NCBI RefSeq assembly: GCF_900112575.1
Contig: NZ_FOMH01000007.1
Coordinates: 184,853 to 248,852 of the forward strand
Length of the DNA: 64,000 nucleotides
Direction: 5' to 3'
Source: Flavobacterium phragmitis
GTDB lineage: Bacteria; Bacteroidota; Bacteroidia; Flavobacteriales; Flavobacteriaceae
The notes under the pieces are model-generated. The model saw nothing but the letters and a program-made list of their open reading frames with translations. It was not told the DNA's origin and did no database searches. The translations under genes and the position numbers were made by a program. This document shows positions 52,772 to 62,179 of the stretch, one piece after another (position 1 is the first letter of the stretch; each line of letters opens with the position of its first letter).

Positions 52772-53515
52772 ATGAAAAAAATATATTTTGCTTCAGATCA
52801 GCATTTTGGTGCGCCAACTCCAGAATTGAGTTTACCGCGCGAAAAGAAATTTGTTGCCTGGTTAGATGAGGTTAAAGAAGATGCAGAAGCCATTTTTTTA
52901 TTGGGAGATTTGTTTGATTTTTGGTTTGAATATAAAACAGTTGTTCCAAAAGGTTTTGTGCGTGTTTTGGGGAAACTGGCTGAAATTCGAGACAGCGGAA
53001 TTCCGATTTATTTTTTCGTTGGGAATCATGATTTATGGATGAACGACTATTTTGAAAAAGAATTGAATATTCCGGTTTATCACGATAATAGAGAATTTAC
53101 TTTTAACGGAAAAACCTTCCTGATTGGCCACGGCGACGGAAAAGGCCCTGGTGATAAAGGGTATAAAAGAATGAAAAAGGTATTTACAAATCCGTTTTCA
53201 AAATGGCTTTTTCGTTGGCTTCATCCTGATTTGGGTGTTGGCTTGGCACAATATTTATCGGTTAAAAACAAATTGATTTCAGGAGACGAAGACATTACAT
53301 TTTTAGGAGAAGATAAAGAATGGCTGATTTTGTATGCCAAACGAAAACTAGAAACCAAACATTATAATTACTTTGTTTTTGGACATCGCCATTTGCCAAT
53401 GATAATTCCAGTTGGCGAAGATTCAAATTATGTAAATCTAGGCGACTGGATTGGCTATTTTACTTACGGCGTTTTTGACGGCGAAAATTTTGAACTTAAA
53501 AAATTCGAGAAGTAG
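52772..53515 (+). CDS. lpxH: UDP-2,3-diacylglucosamine diphosphatase
   Basis: 247 aa metallophosphoesterase. Motifs DQHFG (D8, H10), GDLFDFWFEY, GNHDLWM, GHGDGKGPGDKGYK and GHRHLPM carry the dimetal site and lipid A-type substrate block. It cleaves the pyrophosphate of UDP-diacylglucosamine in lipid A synthesis at the inner membrane. Confidence 0.95.
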   Translation: MKKIYFASDQHFGAPTPELSLPREKKFVAWLDEVKEDAEAIFLLGDLFDFWFEYKTVVPKGFVRVLGKLAEIRDSGIPIYFFVGNHDLWMNDYFEKELNIPVYHDNREFTFNGKTFLIGHGDGKGPGDKGYKRMKKVFTNPFSKWLFRWLHPDLGVGLAQYLSVKNKLISGDEDITFLGEDKEWLILYAKRKLETKHYNYFVFGHRHLPMIIPVGEDSNYVNLGDWIGYFTYGVFDGENFELKKFEK

Positions 53516-53549
53516 TTTAGTCAAAAGTCAAAATTTTAAAGCAAAACTT

Positions 53550-54761
53550 TTATTTCGCATTTGCTGGATAAATTCCGATTTTGTGCGTTCGCAAAATATA
53601 TTCTGAAAGCTGTTTGCTATTTGAAAGCTGAAATTTAATTGCTCCAGAAGCTTTTTTCGGCATGTGGCATTCTACACAATTTGAAGCTAATAATTTCTCA
53701 GGCATTATTTTCAAGGTCGTTTCATCGTGCTTTAAACCTTGATGACAGCTCATGCAAATTTTAGAATACGAAGCCATGTTTTTAGAAGCATTTTCATGTG
53801 GATTATGACATGAAATGCAATCCATTTTTTCACTTTTAATGAAACATTTGCTTTGTGCCATCAAACGGAATTGATTTCCGTGTACATCAAATTTTGCGGT
53901 ATCGGTAATGCTTCGAGTATCTCTGTAAAAGTCAGATAAATTATTTCCGGGCTTAAAATCAAAACGGGATTTCATTTTCATTCCGTCATTTCCGGCGTGA
54001 CACAGAGCGCAGGCATCCAATCTTTGTTGTCTGTTTAGGTTTTTGAAACTTGTTATTGAGTTTGCAACTTTTATATTTGGATTTTTCAGATGAAATTCAA
54101 CATGTTTTTTTGCTGGGCCGTGACAGCGCTCGCAGTCAATTCCGTAAACTATTGTCTCTTTTCTGATAATATCTTCAACGTCCATCGACATGAAGTTTTT
54201 TTCTGCAGAACTTTGGTTAACCATTCTTGAGCTGATGTTTGAACTATGACAGGCATAACAATCTTTTACTACCATTCGGTCAAAATAAGGTTTGTCAGCT
54301 GGGAATCCCGGACTTGTAGCCCAATTATTTATAGAATGGTAAAATGAAACCGGTAATTCGTAAGTATTATTATTTTTCCAGTAAACAGAGGTCTGGGCAT
54401 GTTTGGTTCCAAAAACAATTTCGAATTTATATTTCGAAACTTCTTTTCCGTTTTTGTATACAACCTGATACAAACTGTCACCATGCTTTTCCATTACCAA
54501 TTTGGTGTCTTTATCATAAATGAAAGTATGATTTTTAGAATCGAAATCACCTGAAACGTTTCCTAAAACGGCAGGAGCTGTAGCTTTAAAATGCGAACTG
54601 TGAAACGCCATTTCAGATTGTACTTTATGACATTGAACACAGCTTTCTGAACCCGCATAATCAGTACCACGGGGATCTATATATTCTTCTGATTTATTAG
54701 TACAGCTCACAAAAAATATTGCCGTGAGAATGGTAGTAAGTAGAAATACAGCTTTTTTCAT
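53550..54761 (-). CDS. Seven-heme cytochrome c lipoprotein
   Basis: 403 aa. Lipobox FVSC (Cys20) after a signal peptide. Seven CxxCH motifs: CVQCH, CYACH, CERCH, CALCH, CISCH, CMSCH and CVECH, giving covalent heme sites. The arrangement resembles multiheme cytochromes of the NrfA/hydroxylamine-like superfamily. Likely periplasmic or surface electron carrier; no partner oxidoreductase gene is adjacent. Confidence 0.9.
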   Translation of the reverse strand: MKKAVFLLTTILTAIFFVSCTNKSEEYIDPRGTDYAGSESCVQCHKVQSEMAFHSSHFKATAPAVLGNVSGDFDSKNHTFIYDKDTKLVMEKHGDSLYQVVYKNGKEVSKYKFEIVFGTKHAQTSVYWKNNNTYELPVSFYHSINNWATSPGFPADKPYFDRMVVKDCYACHSSNISSRMVNQSSAEKNFMSMDVEDIIRKETIVYGIDCERCHGPAKKHVEFHLKNPNIKVANSITSFKNLNRQQRLDACALCHAGNDGMKMKSRFDFKPGNNLSDFYRDTRSITDTAKFDVHGNQFRLMAQSKCFIKSEKMDCISCHNPHENASKNMASYSKICMSCHQGLKHDETTLKIMPEKLLASNCVECHMPKKASGAIKFQLSNSKQLSEYILRTHKIGIYPANAK

Positions 54762-54844
54762 TGCTGTAAATATACTTTTTTTTGATTTGAATCAAAATAT
54801 ATTTCAATAATGAAAAAATGTTGTTAAAATATTTAGAATGTTTC

Positions 54845-55201
54845 TTAATTCATTCCAACTCCATAGATATATTCATCCAACTCGATTTTGAATAAAGAGC
54901 CTTCAACTAAATCTTTAATCGACTTTAATTCGGTCATATTTACAGCCAAATCAATCGAATTGCAAGGAGTTTTCAATAAAAATTTATGACAAGAGTATTT
55001 CATTTCACAAGCTTCACAACAGGCGTTTTCGATCATACTGTCTTCGATTAAATCGCAGAAAAGATTTAGTTCAGCCACTGTAAAATAAAATCCAGTTTCT
55101 TTAAAAACCAATTGTACTCTGTCTGAAATAGTCGTGTTTCGCTCTTTCCAGTAAAAAGCTATTCCAAAGTTATTATGATATATTTGTTCAATTTCTCTCA
55201 T
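54845..55201 (-). CDS. DUF6686-like small protein
   Basis: 118 aa, cytoplasmic, with a cysteine cluster CCEACEMKYSCHKF near residues 61-74 that could bind metal. I recall this as a small conserved Flavobacteriia family (DUF6686), with moderate certainty. Function unknown. Confidence 0.65.
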   Translation of the reverse strand: MREIEQIYHNNFGIAFYWKERNTTISDRVQLVFKETGFYFTVAELNLFCDLIEDSMIENACCEACEMKYSCHKFLLKTPCNSIDLAVNMTELKSIKDLVEGSLFKIELDEYIYGVGMN

Positions 55202-55285
55202 CGTAAATCCTTTTATTTCAACAAATATAAATATTATTTAAACTAATTCTAAATAAAAAAATCATAAAAAATGAAAAATTATTTG

Positions 55286-55423
55286 AACCATATAAGAGAT
55301 ATAAGTTCATATTAAAGAGATTTTTGTTTTGAGTCGTATCACACAATGAAAAAGCCTTCCGTTTTAATTGAAGGCCAATCAGATGAGTTCGATATTAAAT
55401 GAACTTATATCTCTTATATGGTT
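55286..55423. repeat. 25-bp perfect inverted repeat flanking a terminator
   Basis: AACCATATAAGAGATATAAG (continuing to 55310) and its exact complement at 55399-55423 bound a 138-bp segment. Inside, GCCTTC/GAAGGC forms a hairpin followed on the minus strand by TTTTT, a terminator for the alpha/beta hydrolase gene. MITE-like. Confidence 0.85.
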
Positions 55424-55432
55424 TAAAAAAAG

Positions 55433-56347
55433 TTATTTAATCCATTTCTTTATGTTAGCAAGAAATTCATTTTGCTGATCAACAAATAAATAGTGGGAAC
55501 AATTGTCCAGAAAAGCAAAGTGATTTTCGCCAGCAATATCTTTTATAGATTTGATTTGTGATGATGAAAAAATGCCGTCCTCTTTTCCGTAAATTCCATA
55601 AATAGGAACGCCAGCGGTTTTAATTTTCTTTAATACAAGACGCGTATCAATATTATTTTGCTTTTCGTTTTGATAGAAGAGAAGTGGAGCATTTTTGTTT
55701 CGAATATTGGTTTTGAAAAATTCTCCTGCTTCGTAATCAGCGTATAACCTTTTGGATTCTGCTGTTGGTTTTGGCATTTTAAAAAAGCCATTTTCACCTG
55801 CAAGTTCGTAACATCCTTTTCTATATTCAGCTGAATTTTTATTTAGATTCTCTACAATACTAATTTTCCTTAGTTGTTCAGAATCATTATTGTATTTTCT
55901 TTTCAATGTATTTAAAATATGATCGTACGTTTCCTGTTGGGAGAATAATGCTCCAGCCAAAACCAAAGCACTCACATTCTGCGGATATTTATTAGTATAA
56001 AGTGTTGCTACTAAACCGCCAAAACTATGGCCTAGAATAATGGCTCTCTTTAAATGATAGGTTGCATAAATAGAATTTAAATCTTGAAAAGCTTCTTCAT
56101 AAGTAAACGTGGCATTAGAATCTGTAGATCTTCCTTCGCCACGACGATCGTAAGCAATAACGTAAAAACCTTGATCAGCTAGTTTTTGAGCTGTTGTTCC
56201 TTCAAACAATGTTGCGTTGCCACTTGGTCCTCCGTGAATGAAAATTATGGTTTTATCCTTTTTGTTACCGTAGGTTTTGATGTAAAGATTTTGACCTTTA
56301 GCTAGAAAGGAAAACGCGAGAAAAAAAGAAAGGAGAAATGATTTCAT
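55433..56347 (-). CDS. Exported alpha/beta hydrolase
   Basis: 304 aa. Signal peptide about 1-18. HGGPSGNATLF oxyanion segment, nucleophile GHSFGGLVATLY, and a C-terminal YGKEDGIF and CSHYLF giving Asp and His. Likely proline-iminopeptidase-like or esterase activity; substrate unknown. Ends one base before the MFS gene begins. Confidence 0.88.
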   Translation of the reverse strand: MKSFLLSFFLAFSFLAKGQNLYIKTYGNKKDKTIIFIHGGPSGNATLFEGTTAQKLADQGFYVIAYDRRGEGRSTDSNATFTYEEAFQDLNSIYATYHLKRAIILGHSFGGLVATLYTNKYPQNVSALVLAGALFSQQETYDHILNTLKRKYNNDSEQLRKISIVENLNKNSAEYRKGCYELAGENGFFKMPKPTAESKRLYADYEAGEFFKTNIRNKNAPLLFYQNEKQNNIDTRLVLKKIKTAGVPIYGIYGKEDGIFSSSQIKSIKDIAGENHFAFLDNCSHYLFVDQQNEFLANIKKWIK

Positions 56348-57631
56348 CTATTCCAATTTATGATGTTCATCCATATCTCTTTTCAAATCTAAATTTCTAA
56401 AGGTTGGAGATTTCAATGCAGTGAAAATTACTGTTAACAGCGTAACACTTCCTCCGAAAACAACTGATGTTACAGCGCCCATCAATTTGGCAGTTGCACC
56501 ACTTTCAAAAGCACCCAATTCATTCGAAGAACCAACAAAAATTGAGTTTACAGCGCCAACACGTCCACGCATATGATCGGGAGTTTTAAGCTGTAAAATC
56601 GTTTGGCGGATTACCACCGAAATTCCGTCAGCCAATCCGCTTAAAAATAAGGCGAAAACAGAAAGCCAGAAATAAGTAGAAAGTCCAAATAAGATGATTG
56701 ATAATCCGAAGACAAAAATGGCAATTAAAAGTTTCTTTCCTGCATTTTCATATAAAGGAACATAAGCTGATACTAGCATTGTGATAAAGGCTCCCACGGC
56801 AGGCGCCGCTCTTAAAATTCCGAAGCCTTCAGAACCTACTTTCAAGATGTCTTGAGCAAAAACAGGTAACAATGCTACGGCTCCTCCAAAAAGTACTGCG
56901 ATCATATCGAGTGATAAGGCTCCTAAAACTATTTTGTTTTTAAATACAAATGTCAAACCTTCCATAAGACTATCTTTTATAGATTCTCCCATTTTCGGAT
57001 TGATAATTGGTTTCTGGCTGATTTGTGATAAGGCAATTAATGAAAGAATCGAGAATCCGAAAACCAAACACATTGACCAGTGAACGCCAATCCAGTTTAT
57101 TGAGAATCCCGCCAGCGCAGGTCCCATAACAGCTCCAATCTGCCAAACCGAACTGCTCCAAGTTGCCGCATTTGGGTATACTTTTTTGGGAATTATTAAA
57201 GACAAAAGCGAGAAAATAGTTGGTCCCATAAAAGAACGTACAATTCCGCCAAAAAATACAAGTGCATAAATCGAGTATAAAATGTAATCTTTAGATAGAC
57301 CGCCAACTACTTTTGGCCAAGTCAATAAGAAAAGCCCAAAACTAATTACTGAAAAACCTAGAATACATTTTACCAATAAACCTTTCTTTTCTCTCTGATC
57401 TACAATATGTCCCGCAAACAAAGACATTGAAACGGCAGGGATAATTTCCATTAAACCAATAATTCCTAACGAAAGCGGATTCTTGGTTAAACTGTAGACT
57501 TCCCATTCAATTACAATAAACTGCATCGACCAGGCAAAAACCATCGCAAAACGCAATAATAAAAACACATTGAATTCTCTATAACGCAATGCCTGATATG
57601 GATCAGGTTTGTTGGATTTAATTTCTTCCAT
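56348..57631 (-). CDS. MFS transporter (MFS_3/enterobactin-exporter type)
   Basis: 427 aa, about 12 membrane segments. The AGHIVDQREKKGLL loop between TM2 and TM3 and the later TPDHMRGRVGAVNS loop follow the MFS_3-type exporters (EntS-like). Substrate unknown. Overlaps recJ by 14 bases and abuts the hydrolase gene, so recJ > MFS > hydrolase is a coupled unit. Confidence 0.88.
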   Translation of the reverse strand: MEEIKSNKPDPYQALRYREFNVFLLLRFAMVFAWSMQFIVIEWEVYSLTKNPLSLGIIGLMEIIPAVSMSLFAGHIVDQREKKGLLVKCILGFSVISFGLFLLTWPKVVGGLSKDYILYSIYALVFFGGIVRSFMGPTIFSLLSLIIPKKVYPNAATWSSSVWQIGAVMGPALAGFSINWIGVHWSMCLVFGFSILSLIALSQISQKPIINPKMGESIKDSLMEGLTFVFKNKIVLGALSLDMIAVLFGGAVALLPVFAQDILKVGSEGFGILRAAPAVGAFITMLVSAYVPLYENAGKKLLIAIFVFGLSIILFGLSTYFWLSVFALFLSGLADGISVVIRQTILQLKTPDHMRGRVGAVNSIFVGSSNELGAFESGATAKLMGAVTSVVFGGSVTLLTVIFTALKSPTFRNLDLKRDMDEHHKLE

Positions 57632-59321
57632 TTGTTCGAATATCTTTCAGCATAAGCTGTGTTGAAACCGTTCCGTTCCATTCATTTTCGGCAATGGTGT
57701 ATGCCAATTGAAACAGATTTTGATTTTGTGTTATGTTTAGTTTTTTTCCTAGCCCGAATCCGATAGCGGCGATTCCGTCTGAGTTATACTGTTTAGCGAA
57801 AAGCCTTAAATGTTCTTCTTCTGCACCTAGCGTTTTGGCATAACCAGTATCTTTTACATCCTTAGTCATAAACACTGGTGTCATATTTTGTGGGCCAAAA
57901 GGTTCAAATTGTTTTAAAATCCGAATCAGTTTTGGTGTTATATCAGAAAAATTTATTTCGGCATCAATTTCGATTTCTGGAGTTCGCATTTCAGGTTTAA
58001 TGGTTTCTTGAACGCATTTCTCAAAAGCTTCTTTAAAAAGCTGATAATTTTCGGCTTTTAAAGTCATTCCAGCTGCATACATATGTCCTCCAAATTGTTC
58101 TAAATGTTCTGCACAGGCATCTAATGCATTGTAAACATCAAATCCTTTTACAGATCGGGCAGAGGCTGCATATTTGTCTCCGCTTTTTGTAAAAACCAAA
58201 GTCGGACGATAATACGTTTCAATTAATCTCGAAGCTACAATTCCGATTACGCCTTTGTGCCAGTCTTCCTGAAAAACGACAGTTGAAAAACGTTCTTCTT
58301 CCTTATTTTCTATAATTTGTTGGAAAGCCTCTTTGGTGATTTTTTTGTCCAAATCTTTTCGGTCAGCATTATATTGTTCTATTTCCGATGCAAATTGTTG
58401 CGCTTGTTCAAGATCAAATTCGGTTAAAAGTTCTACAGCATGATTTCCGTGTTTGATTCTTCCTGCGGCATTAATTCGCGGTGAAATAATAAAAACAACA
58501 TCGGTAATGTCTAAAACCTTCTTTTTAACTTGATGTACCAAAGCTTTGATTCCTGGTCTTGGTTCGCTATTGATTACTTTCAATCCGAAGTAAGCCAAAA
58601 CTCGATTCTCTCCAGTTATTGGAACAATATCGGCTGCAATTGCTGTAGCAACCAAATCCAAATAGGGAACTAAATCTTCGATTGTTTCATCTCGATTTTG
58701 GCCTAAAGCCTGAATCAGTTTAAAACCAACACCACAACCGCATAATTCATCATATGGATAAGAGCAATCTTCTCTTTTTGGATCTAGAACGGCAACGGCG
58801 TCCGGTAGAAAATCTCCTGGTCTGTGGTGATCGCAAACAATAAAATCGATGTTTTTCGCTTTTGCGTAAGCAATATGGTCAATTGATTTGATGCCACAGT
58901 CTAAAGCGATAATCAAGGAAATTCCGTTGTCGTCTGCGTAATCAATTCCTTTAAATGAGATTCCGTAACCTTCGTCGTAACGATCCGGAATGTAAGTAGC
59001 AATATTTGGATAATGTGATTTTAAATACGAAGAAACCAAAGAAACCGCTGTTGTTCCGTCCACATCATAATCGCCAAAAACCAGAATGTTTTCCTGATTT
59101 TCAATCGCTGATTCAATTCGGGAAACGGCTTTGTCCATATCTTTCATCAAATACGGATCGTGCAGATGTTCTAAAGAGGGGCGAAAGAAATTTTTAGCAT
59201 CATCAAAAGTTTCAATACCACGCTGAATCAAAAGTGTTGCTACAAAATCTTCTACATTTAAAGCTTGCGCTAAATGTTTGATTTTATCTTCAGAAGGTTT
59301 TGGTTTTAATGTCCAACGCAT
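57618..59321 (-). CDS. recJ: Single-stranded-DNA-specific exonuclease RecJ
   Basis: 567 aa, normal for RecJ. DHH motifs FGDYDVDGTT, ALDCGIK, VCDHHRPG and the DHHA1 part GRIKHGNHAVELL and GGHMYAAGMT are intact. 5'-3' ssDNA exonuclease for RecFOR repair and mismatch repair. Overlaps the MFS gene by 14 bases. Confidence 0.96.
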   Translation of the reverse strand: MRWTLKPKPSEDKIKHLAQALNVEDFVATLLIQRGIETFDDAKNFFRPSLEHLHDPYLMKDMDKAVSRIESAIENQENILVFGDYDVDGTTAVSLVSSYLKSHYPNIATYIPDRYDEGYGISFKGIDYADDNGISLIIALDCGIKSIDHIAYAKAKNIDFIVCDHHRPGDFLPDAVAVLDPKREDCSYPYDELCGCGVGFKLIQALGQNRDETIEDLVPYLDLVATAIAADIVPITGENRVLAYFGLKVINSEPRPGIKALVHQVKKKVLDITDVVFIISPRINAAGRIKHGNHAVELLTEFDLEQAQQFASEIEQYNADRKDLDKKITKEAFQQIIENKEEERFSTVVFQEDWHKGVIGIVASRLIETYYRPTLVFTKSGDKYAASARSVKGFDVYNALDACAEHLEQFGGHMYAAGMTLKAENYQLFKEAFEKCVQETIKPEMRTPEIEIDAEINFSDITPKLIRILKQFEPFGPQNMTPVFMTKDVKDTGYAKTLGAEEEHLRLFAKQYNSDGIAAIGFGLGKKLNITQNQNLFQLAYTIAENEWNGTVSTQLMLKDIRTNGRN

Positions 59322-59395
59322 TTTTTAATTGTAGATTTTAGATCTTAGATTTCAGATTTATGAAATCGTTTAATCTTGATAGGTAATTTTTTTTT

Positions 59396-59539
59396 AAACA
59401 CATAGAAACATAGCTTATTGGAAACTTGAAAAAGGCGTTTCACTTGCATAAATTCACATAACTTTGACTATGTGTTAGAAACTAGTTTTCTTTCTAAATT
59501 CTTTTATTCATAAATAAAAATCTATGTTTCTATGTGTTT
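59396..59539. repeat. MITE-like element, copy 2
   Basis: 144 bp with the same 18-bp terminal inverted repeats as copy 1 (59396-59413 and 59522-59539). The interior is the reverse complement of copy 1 with scattered changes, for example AAAGGCGTTTCACTT and AGAAACTAGTTTTCTTTCTA. Outside it, 59335-59360 and 59550-59600 hold further short repeats (TTTAGAT, and a CAGATTTTGCAGAT type). Confidence 0.9.
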
Positions 59540-59658
59540 AATTTTTTCACGCAGATTTTGCAGATACGGCAGATTTTTTTAATCCTTTTAATCTGTGAAA
59601 TCTGTGGCAAAAATATTTTGTTTTGTAAGGGCTTCGACTCCGCTCAGCCTGACATTTG

Positions 59659-60003
59659 TTACTTCGCTTCTAGCGCATTTCCTTCAAACTTAATTCCGTC
59701 CCAACCTAAGTTGATGAAATTTCTAATGTTTTGGTGATTTGTTCCATTTGGATCTCCTAAAACTTCTTCGTAATAGAAGGCTCCAAAACAAGCTAATGTT
59801 TCGTCTTTGCTTAAGTTTTGCAGTTTTGCGAAAGAAAATAATTTACAAGAACCTGAATTTTCTCCAGCAGCATTGTGCTGTGTTCCGTTTTGAAAAGCTG
59901 TTGGCGTAAAATTGTAATTTTCTTCGATTACTGCGATAGTTTCAGGAAATGTGATTTGAGTTGGAGTTTGTTTTACTTTTTCTAAAAAGGCTTGTATGCT
60001 CAT
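59659..60003 (-). CDS. HopJ-family protein
   Basis: 114 aa. N-terminus FPETIAVIEENYNFTPTAFQNG and C-terminal FYYEEVLGDPNGTNHQNIRNFI match the HopJ family. The family name comes from a Pseudomonas type III effector, but these chromosomal homologs are common in non-pathogens and probably have a housekeeping role. No secretion apparatus here. Confidence 0.9.
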   Translation of the reverse strand: MSIQAFLEKVKQTPTQITFPETIAVIEENYNFTPTAFQNGTQHNAAGENSGSCKLFSFAKLQNLSKDETLACFGAFYYEEVLGDPNGTNHQNIRNFINLGWDGIKFEGNALEAK

Positions 60004-60081
60004 GATTTGTTGTTATTAGTTTTTTTTGCCACGAATTACACAAATTAAATTCGTGCTAATTCGTGAAATTTGTGGCGAAAA

Positions 60082-60798
60082 TTATTCTTCGTCCTTCGAA
60101 AACTTACTTTTCTTAGGTTCTTTTGTTATTGTTTTTCCGGCGACGACCACGACGATTTCGCCTCGTGGCGCTGTTTTTTCAAAATGCGCTAGAACTTCTT
60201 TTGCGGTTCCGCGTACATTTTCTTCGTGTAATTTTGATAATTCCCTTGAAACGCAAACTTGTCGGTCTTCTCCAAAATATTGCACAAATTCAGCTAAAGT
60301 CTTAACGAGTTTATGGGGAGAAACGTATAAAATCATCGTTCGGGTTTCTTCGGCTAAAGCCAAAAATCGAGTTTGACGTCCTTTTTTATCAGGCAGAAAA
60401 CCTTCAAAAACAAATTTGTCGTTTGGTAGTCCGCTGTTTACAAGTGCAGGAACAAATGCCGTTGCACCTGGAAGACATTCTACTTCAATCTTATTTTCAA
60501 CGCAGGCTCTTGTCAATAAAAAGCCAGGATCTGAAATTGCGGGAGTTCCAGCATCTGAAATCAAAGCGATAGTTTCACCGGCTTTTAAACGTGCAATTAA
60601 ATTTTCGGTGGTTTTGTGCTCGTTGTGCATATGATGACTGTGCATGTGTGTGCCAATTTCAAAATGCTTCAATAGTTTACCACTTGTGCGGGTATCTTCG
60701 GCCAAAATCAAATCGACTTCTTTCAAAACCCGAATGGCTCTAAAAGTCATGTCTTCAAGATTGCCAATTGGCGTTGGAACGATATATAATTTTGACAT
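60082..60798 (-). CDS. rsmI: 16S rRNA (cytidine-1402-2'-O)-methyltransferase
   Basis: 238 aa tetrapyrrole-methylase-fold enzyme. N-terminus LYIVPTPIGNLEDMTFRAIRVL, then LAEDTRTSGKLLKHF, LISDAGTPAISDPGF, CLPGATAFVPALVNSGLP. Methylates C1402 of 16S rRNA. It is flanked by near-identical intergenic repeats (AATTCGTGAAATTTGTG at about 60058-60074 and 60877-60893). Confidence 0.95.
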   Translation of the reverse strand: MSKLYIVPTPIGNLEDMTFRAIRVLKEVDLILAEDTRTSGKLLKHFEIGTHMHSHHMHNEHKTTENLIARLKAGETIALISDAGTPAISDPGFLLTRACVENKIEVECLPGATAFVPALVNSGLPNDKFVFEGFLPDKKGRQTRFLALAEETRTMILYVSPHKLVKTLAEFVQYFGEDRQVCVSRELSKLHEENVRGTAKEVLAHFEKTAPRGEIVVVVAGKTITKEPKKSKFSKDEE

Positions 60799-60898
60799 AG
60801 TTTTTAATATTATAACACGAATTAGGACAGATTATAAATACTAATCAAAATTTCACAAAGAAAAAAATCCGTGTTAATTCGTGAAATTTGTGTTTTAT

Positions 60899-61933
60899 TT
60901 AAGCGAATTTCTTCTCTATTATTCCCATAAAACGTTCAGCATAATCTTCTTTCCCTTCCCAATTATTATAATCCGGTTTTACCATGTTTTCAATAAATTC
61001 TTTTGCTTCACTGTAAGAATCAAAAGTCATTAGTTGGTTTAAAACGCGGCTGTAATCTTCTGTACTGTTTCCGAAAAGATTTTTGGTAAACGCAATTCTG
61101 TCATTTAAATCAATGTGAAATCCTCGAGATAGTTTTTCGTTTAGGCTAACTGCTTTTGGTTGTGATGGAGTTTCCAGAATAGCAGTTTCTACTTTTTTAG
61201 GCTCCTTGAAATCATTAATTGATGGCGTTGAAACAGGAGGCACAGCTTCAAAACTATCCACTTTTACAAACTGCGCATCAGCATAATTAATTCCAAAATC
61301 TTCAAACAAAATAGTTGGAGCACCAGAAGTGTTTGTTTTTGGTTCTTCCTTAGTTTCCTCTACGATTTCTTCTTGAATTTCTTGTGTATCTAATTCAAAT
61401 GCAGGTTTGAAATCTGGAATGGGTTTTAAATCACTAACCGTTGTAAATGAAAGTTCTTCAATAGTATTTTTAGAATCTTCTGTTTTTTCAATTTCTTCTT
61501 CGGCTTTAACTTCTTCAACTTCAGGTTCAATAATTTCAGCTAAAATTGGTTCCGAAATTTCTTCAATAATTGGCTCAACAGCTTCTACAACTTCTAAAGG
61601 TCTTTCTTCTGAAATTTCTGTTTCATAAGATTCTTCCAATGAAATTACTTCTTGCGCAACTGGAGTTTCTTCTTTAACTTCAGATTCAAGCTCAATTACA
61701 GGTGTAGTTGTTTCATCTTCTTTATTGAAAAGAGTCTCCAATTCATTAGTAATATCAGCCTGTCCGATAGTTGGTTTTGCTGCGTCAAAATTTTCTTCTA
61801 CAAATTTTAAAACCGCTAATTTTTCATATAATTTCTGAGTTTCAAGATACAATTGATTGATATCGGATTTATTTTTAAGCTTTAAAATTCGATGAGCAAT
61901 GCTGATTAAATCGGCTTCCAATTTTTTTTTCAT
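60899..61933 (-). CDS. Acidic low-complexity protein, hypothetical
   Basis: 344 aa. N-terminal helical region (1-60), a long Glu/Val/Pro-rich middle (about 65-250) with IEE.SEPI and VEEVKAEEEIE repeats, and a conserved C-terminal globular block from about 265 (LNEKLSRGFHIDLNDRIAFTKNLFG...). I recall the C-terminal block in Flavobacteriia proteins of unknown function. Cytoplasmic. Confidence 0.65.
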   Translation of the reverse strand: MKKKLEADLISIAHRILKLKNKSDINQLYLETQKLYEKLAVLKFVEENFDAAKPTIGQADITNELETLFNKEDETTTPVIELESEVKEETPVAQEVISLEESYETEISEERPLEVVEAVEPIIEEISEPILAEIIEPEVEEVKAEEEIEKTEDSKNTIEELSFTTVSDLKPIPDFKPAFELDTQEIQEEIVEETKEEPKTNTSGAPTILFEDFGINYADAQFVKVDSFEAVPPVSTPSINDFKEPKKVETAILETPSQPKAVSLNEKLSRGFHIDLNDRIAFTKNLFGNSTEDYSRVLNQLMTFDSYSEAKEFIENMVKPDYNNWEGKEDYAERFMGIIEKKFA

Positions 61934-62080
61934 AACTGTTGAAATTATAGTGACTAAGGTATTTTAGTGTATTTAATGTCTGAATGTCTTTATTCTTAAA
62001 TAAATTCGGGAGATCTTTTAAAGATATTTTTTATTTCTGTTAATAAGCGATCGCTGATCTCCGTTTTGATAAAAATTTTC

Positions 62081-62088
62081 TACTTTTG
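62081..62088 (+). promoter_or_regulatory. Candidate -7 element for tdk
   Basis: TACTTTTG, a TAnnTTTG match, about 90 bases before the tdk ATG. Confidence 0.45.
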
Positions 62089-62179
62089 AAAAAATGTAAA
62101 ACAGCACATTTTTACGTCAATTTATTACCAGTACAAAGTAATAAAAACTTATTCATTTTAAAAGGCTGAAAAATACAAA

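Noticed and set aside
59659..60003. HopJ protein as evidence of a type III secretion system
   Set aside because: The family name is historical; no secretion genes are present and homologs occur widely in non-pathogenic Bacteroidota.
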